Source: UMGS1663 sp046964515 (GTDB lineage: Bacteria > Bacillota > Clostridia > TANB77 > CAG-508). Taken from it: DNA of 64,000 bases. The stretch spans positions 310,001 to 374,000 of the forward strand of contig JBKUYM010000001.1 in NCBI GenBank assembly GCA_046964515.1. Reading direction: 5' to 3'. Shown in pieces: positions 1-8,700 of the stretch. Under the pieces are notes generated by a model that was given only the letters and a program-made list of their open reading frames with translations, did no database searches and was not told the DNA's origin. The translations under genes and the position numbers were made by a program. The first letter of the stretch is position 1. The number at the start of each line of letters is the position of its first letter.

Positions 1-335
1 GTAGAGCCGAAGATTATGCAAGAATAAAGAGAGAAACCTATGATATAGCTACTTCCAGAGCAGTGGCTTCTTTACCAGTTTTATTAGAATATTTACTTCC
101 TCTCGTAAAAGTAGGTGGCAAATGTATTTGTATGAAGGGACCAGAGGTTAAAGAAGAAATAGAAAATGCGCAGAAGTGTTTAAATATTTTAGGAGGAAAA
201 ATAAAACAAATAGAGGAGATATCTTTACCAAATACACAAATAAGGAGAAATATTATTCTGATAGAAAAAGTTAAAAAAACACCTATAAAATATCCTAGAA
301 AAGCAGGAATTCCAGTAAAAGAACCAATTTATTAA
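1..335 (+). CDS. rsmG: 16S rRNA (guanine(527)-N7)-methyltransferase RsmG, C-terminal part
   Basis: The window opens inside this gene. Reading from base 3 gives RAEDYAR...YDIATSRAVA, the conserved RsmG/GidB segment around the SAM pocket, and an ordinary RsmG C-terminus follows, ending at TAA 333-335. RsmG methylates G527 of 16S rRNA in the decoding region. The N-terminal half, including the glycine-rich SAM motif, lies outside the window. Its position directly upstream of parA-parB is the classic gene order near the chromosome origin in Bacillota. The family call rests on about 110 residues but the motif and synteny agree. Confidence 0.85.
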   Translation, partial: RAEDYARIKRETYDIATSRAVASLPVLLEYLLPLVKVGGKCICMKGPEVKEEIENAQKCLNILGGKIKQIEEISLPNTQIRRNIILIEKVKKTPIKYPRKAGIPVKEPIY

Positions 336-338
336 AAT

Positions 339-374
339 AAAAAAAAGTTATATTAAAAAATATAAGTTTTTTTT
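339..374 (+). terminator. Probable terminator after rsmG
   Basis: An A-run, TTATAT, a six-base loop, ATATAA and an eight-T run form a weak hairpin with one G-G mismatch just after the rsmG stop. It would separate rsmG from the parA promoter. Confidence 0.45.
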
Positions 375-395
375 AGACTATTTTTATAAAATTCA

Positions 396-424
396 TTGAC
401 ATATTTGTAATATTTTTATATGAT
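396..424 (+). promoter_or_regulatory. Sigma-A promoter of parA-parB
   Basis: TTGACA (396-401), a 17 bp spacer and TATGAT (419-424) make a near-consensus housekeeping promoter. It lies about 37 bp upstream of the proposed parA start, so parAB has its own promoter independent of rsmG. Confidence 0.8.
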
Positions 425-460
425 TAATATGTTAAATTTTTAGCAATGGAGGTAATTTTT

Positions 461-1249
461 TTGGGAAAAATTGTATCAATAGCAAATCAAAAGGGTGGGG
501 TCGGAAAGACTACAACTGCAGTCAATTTGAGTACTATATTAGCAAAAAAAGGGAAAAAAGTATTAATGATAGATACCGATCCACAAGGAAATGCAACAAG
601 TGGATTAGGTATTGATAAGGACGTAAATTTTTCTGTTTATGATGTTATAATTAATGATGTGGAGATAGAGAATACTTTGCAACCTACCATGATCAAAAAT
701 TTAGAAGTATGCCCATCAAATATGAATTTAGCTGGGGCAGAGGTAGAATTAGTTTCAATGATGTCTAGAGAACATCGATTAAAAGAAAAAATAGATTGCG
801 TAAAAGACAAATATGATTATATAATTATTGATTGTCCACCTTCTTTAGGATTAGTTACTTTAAATGCTTTTACAGCATCTGATAGTGTGTTAATCCCTGT
901 ACAGTGTGAGTACTATGCATTAGAAGGATTAGGACAATTATTAAATACTATTAATTTAGTAAAGAAACACCTAAATCCAGAACTAGTAGTAGAAGGGGCT
1001 TTATTAACAATGTTTGACATTAGGACAAACTTATCTAACCAAGTGGTAAAAGAGGTAAATAAATATTTTGAAAATAAAGTTTATAAGACAGTTATTCCTA
1101 GAAATGTAAAGCTAAGTGAAGCACCAAGTTATGGATTACCAATAACGGTATATGATGCTAGATCAAAAGGTGCAAAATCTTATGAAAAATTTGCAAAAGA
1201 ATTTATGAAAAAAATAGAAGAAGAGCAAAAAGCAAAACATATGAAATAG
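461..1249 (+). CDS. parA: Chromosome partitioning ATPase ParA/Soj
   Basis: This deviant Walker ATPase works with ParB-parS complexes in origin segregation and initiation control. The sequence shows KGGVGKTT (about residues 11-18), the A' motif DTDPQGN and Walker B IIIDCPP, with full family length of about 262 residues. I choose TTG at 461 because GGAGGT at 448-453 is placed seven bases before it. An in-frame ATG at 446 overlaps that ribosome site and would add five atypical residues. parB follows after 14 bases, so the two are co-transcribed from the promoter at 396-424. Confidence 0.95.
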   Translation: MGKIVSIANQKGGVGKTTTAVNLSTILAKKGKKVLMIDTDPQGNATSGLGIDKDVNFSVYDVIINDVEIENTLQPTMIKNLEVCPSNMNLAGAEVELVSMMSREHRLKEKIDCVKDKYDYIIIDCPPSLGLVTLNAFTASDSVLIPVQCEYYALEGLGQLLNTINLVKKHLNPELVVEGALLTMFDIRTNLSNQVVKEVNKYFENKVYKTVIPRNVKLSEAPSYGLPITVYDARSKGAKSYEKFAKEFMKKIEEEQKAKHMK

Positions 1250-1263
1250 AAAGGAGTTAGAAA

Positions 1264-2139
1264 ATGGCTAAAAATACAGGATTAGGAAAAGGGTTAGAAG
1301 CGTTATTTGGAGATAGTAATATAGCAGAAGAAATGAAAAAAGAAGAAAGAAAAGAAGGAGAAGTAATTGAAAAAATAAAAATAATAGAGATTGAACCAAA
1401 TCGTAGTCAACCAAGAAGAAAATTTGATGAAGAAGCTATTGAGGAATTGGCAGAATCTATTAAAATTTATGGTGTTATACAACCAATCATAGTAACTAAA
1501 AGAGATGGTTACTATGAAATTGTAGCTGGTGAGAGAAGGTGGAGAGCCTCTAAAAAAGCAGGACTTACAGAAATGCCTTGTATTGTAAGAAATGATGATG
1601 AAAGAAGAAATAGAGAAATTGCTTTGATAGAAAATATACAAAGAGAAGATTTAAATCCTATAGAAAAAGCGAGAGGTTTTAGGCAATTAATAGATGAATA
1701 CGGATTAAAACAACAAGAATTAGCAGATATTATGGGTATGAATAGAAGTACAGTTACAAACTGTTTACGTATATTGAATTTGGATGAAAGAGTTATAGAC
1801 TTGGCAATGGAAGGAAAATTAACAGAAGGACATTGCAGGTCTTTATTAGGAATAGAGGATCCGAATAAACAATATCAGATGGCTTTAAGAATTATAGAAA
1901 CAGGAGAAAGTGTTAGAGATATTGAAAGAAAAGTAAAAAATAACAAAAATGTTAAGAAAAATACTAAAGAAGAAAGAAGAAAATATGAGGCTATTTATAA
2001 GGATATCGAAGATAGATTTCAAGGTTTTTTTGGAACAAAGGTAAAATTAGATGCTGGTGTAAAAAGCGGAAAAATAATTATTAAATATTCTTCTAATGAT
2101 GATTTAGAAAGGATATTAGAGTTGATTAATGAAAAATAA
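1264..2139 (+). CDS. parB: Chromosome partitioning protein ParB/Spo0J
   Basis: This is a CTP-dependent DNA clamp that loads at parS sites and spreads, recruiting condensin and stimulating ParA. The 291-residue protein has an N-terminal peptide like the ParA-stimulating tail (GLGKGLEALFG), the ParB/Srx fold with the GERRWRA nucleotide-binding box and the ENIQREDLNP segment, a central helix-turn-helix (KQQELADIMGMNRSTV) and a short C-terminal dimerisation domain. The ribosome site AAGGAG precedes the ATG. It is second in the parAB operon and its order after rsmG fits Spo0J rather than a plasmid ParB. No perfect parS site was recognised by eye in the window. Confidence 0.94.
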   Translation: MAKNTGLGKGLEALFGDSNIAEEMKKEERKEGEVIEKIKIIEIEPNRSQPRRKFDEEAIEELAESIKIYGVIQPIIVTKRDGYYEIVAGERRWRASKKAGLTEMPCIVRNDDERRNREIALIENIQREDLNPIEKARGFRQLIDEYGLKQQELADIMGMNRSTVTNCLRILNLDERVIDLAMEGKLTEGHCRSLLGIEDPNKQYQMALRIIETGESVRDIERKVKNNKNVKKNTKEERRKYEAIYKDIEDRFQGFFGTKVKLDAGVKSGKIIIKYSSNDDLERILELINEK

Positions 2140-2160
2140 AACAAAAGAAAGGAATATAGT

Positions 2161-2658
2161 ATGCTTGCATTTTTAAGAACAGATGGATTTATTTGTTTTA
2201 TAGGTATAAGTATGATAATATTGTGTATATTATATATCATTAATACAATAAGACTATTCAAGTTAAGAAAAAACTATAAAGAATTTATGAGTAAATTGGG
2301 AAATGGAGATAATATAGAGGACTGTTTAAAAAAGTATATTAAAGAAGTAGAAGCGATAAAAATAGAAAATCAACAAATAGAAAATTATTGTACAAAGATA
2401 GACAAGAAAATAAGTAATTGTATTCAAAAAGTTGGAATCGTTAGATATAATGCTTTTAAAGATACAGGAAGTGATTTAAGCTTTGCAGTAGCCTTATTAA
2501 ATGAAGAACACGATGGTATCGTTTTGAATGGTATCTATTCACGTGAAATGTCTAATATTTATGCTAAACCAATAAAGAATGGACAATCTACTTATACATT
2601 ATCAGAGGAAGAACAGCAAAGTATCCAAAAAGCAATAGAAAATAAAGAAATGCATTAA
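2161..2658 (+). CDS. DUF4446 family membrane-anchored protein
   Basis: This 165-residue protein has one N-terminal transmembrane helix (about residues 10-32), a coiled-coil-like charged stretch, and a C-terminal globular part containing VGIVRYNAF and the DTGSDLSFAVALLNEEHDGIVLNGIYSR type signature (quoted in pieces: DTGSDLSFA, ALLNE, GIVLNGI). This arrangement and the position directly after parB match the DUF4446 family of clostridia, whose function is unknown. It starts 21 bases after the parB stop behind GAAAGGAAT, so it is likely the third gene of the parAB operon. A role linked to chromosome or membrane organisation is only inferred from the neighbours. Confidence 0.82.
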   Translation: MLAFLRTDGFICFIGISMIILCILYIINTIRLFKLRKNYKEFMSKLGNGDNIEDCLKKYIKEVEAIKIENQQIENYCTKIDKKISNCIQKVGIVRYNAFKDTGSDLSFAVALLNEEHDGIVLNGIYSREMSNIYAKPIKNGQSTYTLSEEEQQSIQKAIENKEMH

Positions 2659-2735
2659 AGTAAAAAGAATAGTATTGACAAATTAGTCAAAAATATGGTA
2701 ATATAAGTATTGTCAGTTTGTACTGACAATTATGT

Positions 2736-2827
<92 letters not shown>

Positions 2828-2854
2828 TTTTTTTTATAAAGGTTCAATCAATTT

Positions 2855-2947
2855 GGAGATTTACCCAAGTGGTTGAAGGGGACGGTTTGCTAAACCGTTA
2901 GGGTTGCGTAAGTGGCCGCGAGGGTTCAAATCCCTCAATCTCCGCCA
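2855..2947 (+). tRNA. tRNA-Ser (anticodon GCT)
   Basis: GGAGATT (2855-2861) pairs with AATCTCC (2937-2943), with discriminator G and encoded CCA. The loop TTGCTAA gives anticodon GCT at 2889-2891, and a long extra arm is present. It lies 27 bases after the first tRNA-Ser and is probably processed from the same transcript. Confidence 0.96.
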
Positions 2948-2951
2948 AAAG

Positions 2952-2984
2952 ATAGTATAGAATAAAAATTCTATACTATTTTTT
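2952..2984 (+). terminator. Terminator of the tRNA-Ser pair
   Basis: A perfect 12 bp hairpin (2952-2963 with 2968-2979, loop AAAA) is followed by five Ts. Confidence 0.85.
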
Positions 2985-3934
2985 ATGTAAAAAATAAATT
3001 AGTAGTAGAAATAATTTAAAAATAATTATAAAAAAATATATTAATTCATTATTTATTATATTTAATTTTTGTTTGTTATTAAATAATTATTTAAAAATTA
3101 GTATATATTATTTTAATTATAAAATATGTGAAACATTAAAAATAAAAAAATAATTTATATATTAAAATTAAACTATAATTTATAAATAAAAAATTATATA
3201 GAAAAGAATAAAATTAGAGAAAATAAAAGTTATAATTATTTTCGAAATAGCAAGATAGAATAAAGAACGAAATAAAGGAATGGTATATATAAATCAAAAA
3301 ATGAAGATGTGAAAAAATGTAAAAATAAATAAAAAGTATAAAATAGCATATTATAAATTTAATATTAGTAATAATTAGTAAATAAAATGTTTCTAATTAA
3401 TTAAAATAAATAATAAGCATTAATAATTATTAAATATTAATATTTTAAAATATATAGTATAAAAATAAAAATAAATATATATTTTTAGAAAAAAGCTATA
3501 ACAAATAGTAATTTATTTATTTTTAATTATAATTAATAAATATATATAAATAAATTAAATAAATGTTATTAATTTATTAAAAAATATTAAAATAATAAAT
3601 CATTAATTTAATGATAAAAAGTAGATGTGTATAAAATAAAAATATTTTTACTTTTTATTGAATAGGTAAAAATGTAATAATAAAAATTAGATAAAATAAG
3701 GGAAAAGTATCTTCGGAAGTAAGAAATATCAAAAAAGAAATGTAATAAGAAAGTATGTAGACATAATTGAAAAGTTAATATAATAAAAGAACAATAAAAA
3801 ATGGATAAATAATTATTTATATAAAAATATAGATGTAATAATAAAAGAAAATTAGTTTAAAAGAATAGTATAAAAATAAATCAAAAAAATATAAAAAGTA
3901 ATAAATATAAAAAATAGTCAATATACTAAAGTAG
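2985..3934. other. Gene-free, extremely AT-rich tract (about 950 bp)
   Basis: No open frame with a ribosome site, no tRNA and no convincing hairpin was found here. The plus strand is made almost only of A and T, with A-rich stretches and scattered TTAAT/ATTAAT runs. It separates the tRNA pair from the patatin gene. It could be decayed coding sequence or a structural spacer near the origin. Confidence 0.6.
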
Positions 3935-3943
3935 GTGATAAAA

Positions 3944-4810
3944 TTGAAAATGGGAATTTGTTTTTCTGGAGGAGGAATCAAAGGAGCTGCACATATAGGT
4001 GTGTTAAAAGCTTTAGAAGAAGAAAATATAAAATTTGAATATATATCAGGAACTTCTTCAGGAAGTATAATAGCTACTTTATATGCTATAGGATTAAATT
4101 CAGAAGAAATTTATGAAATATTTAAAAAATATAGTAATAGAATTAATTATATAGATTTTACTAATTTTTTTAATTTTATAATTAATATTTTTAAAAAAAG
4201 AAAATTAATTTTTACAGGATTAAATTCAGGCAAAAAAATTGAAAAATTAGTAAATAAAGAATGTACTAAAAAAGGTATAGAAAATATTAATCAAATTAAG
4301 AAAAAATTGTTAATACCAAGTGTTAGTCTATCTGATGGAAAGGTATTTTTATTTTCTTCTATAAAAAATAGAAATACTTATTCAGATCAAATGATATATA
4401 TCAATGATATTAATATAGGAAAGGCTGTTAGAGCTAGTTGTAGTTTTCCTGGAGTTTTTTCTCCAATGAAGTGGGAAAGTGAATATTTAATAGATGGAGG
4501 TATTAGAGAAAATGTTCCATGGAAAGAATTAAAAGAAATAGGAGCAGATAAAACCATTTCTATTATTTTTCAGAATGATGTCCAAGAGAAAGAGAATATG
4601 AATATTATAGATATTATAAGTAATTCTATAGATATTTTATGTCATGAATTAAGTACATATGAATTAAAAGATGCTGATTTTTTAGTAGAGATAGAGACAA
4701 AAAATATACATTTATTAGATAAAAAGAAAATAGATTATTTATATCATTTAGGATATATAGAAATGAAGGCAAAAATGAAAGAATTGAAACAAGTGATAAA
4801 AAAACAATGA
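3944..4810 (+). CDS. Patatin-like phospholipase (RssA family)
   Basis: This is a serine acyl-hydrolase of the patatin family, with a Ser-Asp dyad acting on phospholipids or lipid esters. It shows the oxyanion glycine motif GGGIKG near the N-terminus, the nucleophile elbow GTSSGS (G-x-S-x-G) at about residue 37, and the catalytic DGG (in YLIDGGIRENVP) at about residue 183. The length of about 288 is normal, and there is no signal peptide, so it is probably cytoplasmic. Start choice: TTG at 3944 lies six bases after AGGTG, while GTG at 3935 overlaps that site and ATG at 3950 is also possible. The gene is monocistronic and convergent with the regulator that follows. Confidence 0.88.
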   Translation: MKMGICFSGGGIKGAAHIGVLKALEEENIKFEYISGTSSGSIIATLYAIGLNSEEIYEIFKKYSNRINYIDFTNFFNFIINIFKKRKLIFTGLNSGKKIEKLVNKECTKKGIENINQIKKKLLIPSVSLSDGKVFLFSSIKNRNTYSDQMIYINDINIGKAVRASCSFPGVFSPMKWESEYLIDGGIRENVPWKELKEIGADKTISIIFQNDVQEKENMNIIDIISNSIDILCHELSTYELKDADFLVEIETKNIHLLDKKKIDYLYHLGYIEMKAKMKELKQVIKKQ

Positions 4811-4828
4811 TTAATTAATCATTGTTTT
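4801..4828. terminator. Bidirectional terminator between convergent genes
   Basis: This perfect 28 bp palindrome (arms 4801-4814 and 4815-4828) starts with an A-run and ends with a T-run, so it can stop transcription from both sides. The stop codons of both flanking genes lie inside the hairpin. Confidence 0.8.
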
Positions 4829-5159
4829 TATTTTTTAATTCTTTTGAATAAGATAAAGTTGTTCTAATAATATTATAAATATAAGTTAAATCTTTTTCAG
4901 AACTTTTATTTAATAATTTTATAATTTTTTGATTCATTGTATTTTCTTCATTATTTCCAAATAATATAAAGTCAGTAGAATAGCCAGTAGTTTCAGAGAT
5001 AGACATTAAAGTACGTAAACTCAATGAACGTTCACCACGCTCAATTTGTCCTAAAAAAGCTTCAGAAATATCTATCATTTCTGAAAATTTATCTCTATTT
5101 AAATTTAAATTTTCTCTTATAAATCGAATTCTACTACCTATTGTTAGATTATCTTTCAC
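4815..5159 (-). CDS. XRE-family helix-turn-helix regulator
   Basis: The 114-residue protein opens with a cro/cI-type HTH (TIGSRIRFIRENLNLNRDKF, then SEMIDISEAFLGQIERGERS), followed by a C-terminal region of about 45 residues with no recognised domain. It starts at GTG 5159 behind AAAGGGTGA. It is probably a DNA-binding repressor or activator. Its target is unknown, though the convergent patatin gene and the short plus-strand gene downstream of its own promoter region are candidates. The C-terminal half is too short for a sensor domain. Confidence 0.8.
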   Translation of the reverse strand: MKDNLTIGSRIRFIRENLNLNRDKFSEMIDISEAFLGQIERGERSLSLRTLMSISETTGYSTDFILFGNNEENTMNQKIIKLLNKSSEKDLTYIYNIIRTTLSYSKELKNKNND

Positions 5160-5410
5160 AAAATCACCCTTTATTAATATATAAAAAATTATATAACCAA
5201 TAGTAAAAATAAATAATATGCTAAATGATTAAAATTGAAATATACTAAAAGCATATAATTAGTATAACATAAAATAAGGGAAAGTACTGATAATAACGAT
5301 ATTAATTACAAAAAATGTAAAATAAATGTTAAAAAGTAGATATCAAAAATAAACATAAAGTATATTTAAATTGAAGAAATATTGGTATAATAAAAAGGGA
5401 GGTGAATATA

Positions 5411-5716
5411 TTGAAAAATAGTGAAGAAAAATCTATATTACAAAAACTATATGAAGTAAAACAATATGAAATGGAAGAAGAGATAAGGAAAATAGAAAAT
5501 GATGAATTAGATAGAAAAATAAATCCTATAAATATGGAAGAAATCATAAAATTAGTAAAGGAACAAAATAGAACGGAACAACAAAAAGAGATATTAGAAA
5601 AGATAGAAAAAATAATAGAAAATTATGAAATAAAAATTTCTTTTTATTCAGAAATGTATTATAAAGAAGGCGTAAAAGATGGTATAAATTTATATAAGGA
5701 ATGTATAAAAAAATAA
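5411..5716 (+). CDS. Small hypothetical protein with C-terminal helical motif
   Basis: This charged, mostly helical protein of about 101 residues starts at TTG 5411, six bases after a strong GGGAGGTG. An overlapping GTG at 5402 lies inside that ribosome site. Its end, YYKEGVKDGINLYKECIKK, resembles the G-F/V-x-x-G-I-x-L-x-x-E ending of small clostridial proteins such as DUF6809, but this is a weak resemblance only. No membrane segment or metal site is seen. It is a single gene ending at a strong bidirectional terminator. The function is unknown. Confidence 0.6.
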   Translation: MKNSEEKSILQKLYEVKQYEMEEEIRKIENDELDRKINPINMEEIIKLVKEQNRTEQQKEILEKIEKIIENYEIKISFYSEMYYKEGVKDGINLYKECIKK

Positions 5717-5746
5717 TAAAGAGGTTTTCCTCTTTATTATTTTTTC
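5712..5746. terminator. Bidirectional terminator
   Basis: A perfect 13 bp stem (5712-5724 with 5729-5741, loop TTTT) has an A-run before and a T-run after. It serves the small plus-strand gene and the large minus-strand gene that converge here, and it overlaps the latter's stop codon. Confidence 0.85.
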
Positions 5747-8700
5747 TCTATAACATTTTTAGTTTCTTGTATAGAAATATTATTTTTATTTTCTTTTTCT
5801 ATAGCTATTTTAGATTTCTGTATTTGTGACAAATTATCTTTTGCAACTGTCATTAATAATTTAATTCTATTTGTCTGGTTGGCTTCACTAGCTCCAGGAT
5901 CATAATCAATAGGAGAAATATTTGCTTCAGGATATTGGCTACGAATAGTTTTTATAACTCCTTTACCAACAACATGGTTAGGAAGGCAAGCAAAAGGCTG
6001 TACACATACAATGTTCGGAATTCCATGTTCAATATATTCTACCATTTCAGCAGTTAAAAACCAACCTTCACCTGTTTGATTTCCTATAGATAAAATATTT
6101 TTTACTTTATCTTCTAAGTCCCAAATATTGCAAGGAGGTAAATAACCTTTTTTAGAAGATTCTAAAGCAATTCGCTCATCTTTTTCTAAAATATCAATTA
6201 ATTTTATAGCTGTTTTAAATACTTTAGCTTTTACTTTATCTGTTTTTATTAGTTGGTTAAAAGTAATTTTATGGGTTGCTATGAATTTAACAAAGCCCAT
6301 AAAATCGGGAAGTATAACTTCTGCACCTTCTTGTTCTAACTTATCTGCTACGAAATTATTACCAAAAGGATGATATTTAATCAAAACTTCTCCAACAATA
6401 CCTACTTTGGGTTTTTGGATAGAAGTGTCTAATTCTATTTTTTCAAAATCGTTTACCATGTCATAGATACTTTGCTTAAACTCTTTCATTGTTGATTTTT
6501 CTAATAATTTCTTACATTTATCCATCCAAAGATCAAATAATTTTTGAGATTCTCCTTTGTGAATTTCATAGGCTCTATTTTTAGTAAGCATTTTTTGTAA
6601 TAAATCAGCATATACTACCATTTTTAATAATCTTTCCATCAAAGGAATTGTAATTTTAAAACCTGGCATTTTTTCCATTCCAACAACATTAAAAGAAATA
6701 ACAGGAACATTTTCAAATCCAGCATCTTTTAAAGCCTTCCTAATAAAACCAATATAATTAGTTGCTCTACAACCACCGCCTGTTTGAGACATAATTAATG
6801 CTGTTTTATTTAAATCATATTTACCAGATTGTAAAGCTTCTATCATTTGACCAGTAGTTAAAATAGAAGGATAACAAGCATCATTGTTTACATATTTTAA
6901 ACCAGTTTCTACAGTATGCTCTGTACAATTTCTTAACAATTCTACATGATAACCAGAAGATCTTACGGCAGACTCTAATAATTCAAAATGAATAGGAGCC
7001 ATTTGTGGAATTAATATGGTGTAATCTTTTTTCATATCTTTTGTAAAAACTTTTTTATTACATTCGTAATCCCCTGACAATTCAGAAAATTGTTTCATAC
7101 TTTTACGTTTTTTCATACTTGCTAATAATGAACGAATACGAATTCGTACAGCACCCAGATTATTAATTTCATCTATTTTTATCAAAGTATACATTTTACC
7201 ATAACTAGATAAAATTTCTTCGACTTGATCTGTAGTAACTGCATCAACGCCACATCCGAAAGAATTTAATTGTACTAATTCTAGATTATCTTGCTTGCCA
7301 ACAAAGTCAGCTGCTGCATATAGCCTAGCGTGGTATACCCACTGGTCAACAACTCGTAATGGTCTTTTAGCTTGAGAAAGATGTGAAATACTATCTTCTG
7401 TTAGTACACATAAGCCTAAACTAGTGATTAATGTATCAATACCATGGTTAACTTCTGGATCTGTATGATAGGGTCTTCCGGCTAATACAATACCATGTAA
7501 ATTATTTTGATTAATATAAGCAAGGGTTTCTTCCCCTTTCTTACGGATGTCATCTTTATAATTTTGATATTCAATTTCTGCTTTATTAGCAGCTTCTAAT
7601 AATTCTTTTTTAGTAAAATGATATTCTTCAAATTCTGGTAAATCCATAATTGCTTCTGCTAAAGGTTTTGCTTCAAAAGGTAAAAATGGATTTAAAAATT
7701 TTATTTGTTTATCTTTTAATTCTTCTACATTATTTTTTAATACTTCTGAATATGAAATAACAATAGGACAATTATAATGATTATCTGCTTTTTCATATTC
7801 TTTTCTAGAATAAGGTACGCAAGGATAAAAAATTGTTTTTATGCCTTCATTAATTAGACCAATAATATGCCCATGAGAAAGTTTTGCAGGGAAACAAACT
7901 GATTCTGATGGCATAGATTCGATACCTTTTTCATAAGTTTTACGATTACTCTTTTCAGAGATAATAACACGAAAACCTAAATTAGTTAGGAAGGTGAACC
8001 AGAAAGGATAATCCTCATACATATTTAAAACTCTAGGGATACCTATAGTTCCTCTTGGAGCATTTTCTTCTTTTAAAGGTTGATAATGAAATAATCTATC
8101 ATATTTATATTTCATAATATTAGGTAAATCTTTTTTTTCTGATAAATTTCCAGCACCTTTTTCACAACGATTACCAGATATATATTTGCTACCATTACTA
8201 AATTTGTTAATTGTTAATAAACAATGATTTTCACAACCGTTACAACGAACATGAGAAGTTTGAATTTGTAATTTATCTAATTCTTCTATTTTTAATAAAG
8301 TAGAGGAATATTCCATATCCATATTTGATTCATATTGTTCTTTAGCTAATAGAGCAGCTCCATAAGCGCCCATAAGTCCAGCTATATCTGGCCTTACAAC
8401 ATTTCTTCCGACAATTAACTCAAAAGCTCTTAAAACAGCATCGTTGTAGAAAGTACCTCCTTGTACAACAATGTGAGAACCAAGTGTTTTTATGTCCCTT
8501 ACTTTCATTACCTTTTGAATAGCATTTTTTATAACAGAATAAGAAAGTCCTGCGGAAATATCTCCAACACTATAACCCTCTTTTTGTGCTTGTTTGATTT
8601 TAGAATTCATAAAAACCGTGCATCTAGAACCTAAATCAACAGGTCTTCTGGCTTCGATAGCAGCATTGACAAATTCTTCAATAGAAAGATTTAAGCTTTT

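Noticed and set aside
5329..5547. Minus-strand frame opposite the small gene at 5411
   Set aside because: It is an antisense shadow of a better-supported gene with a strong ribosome site.
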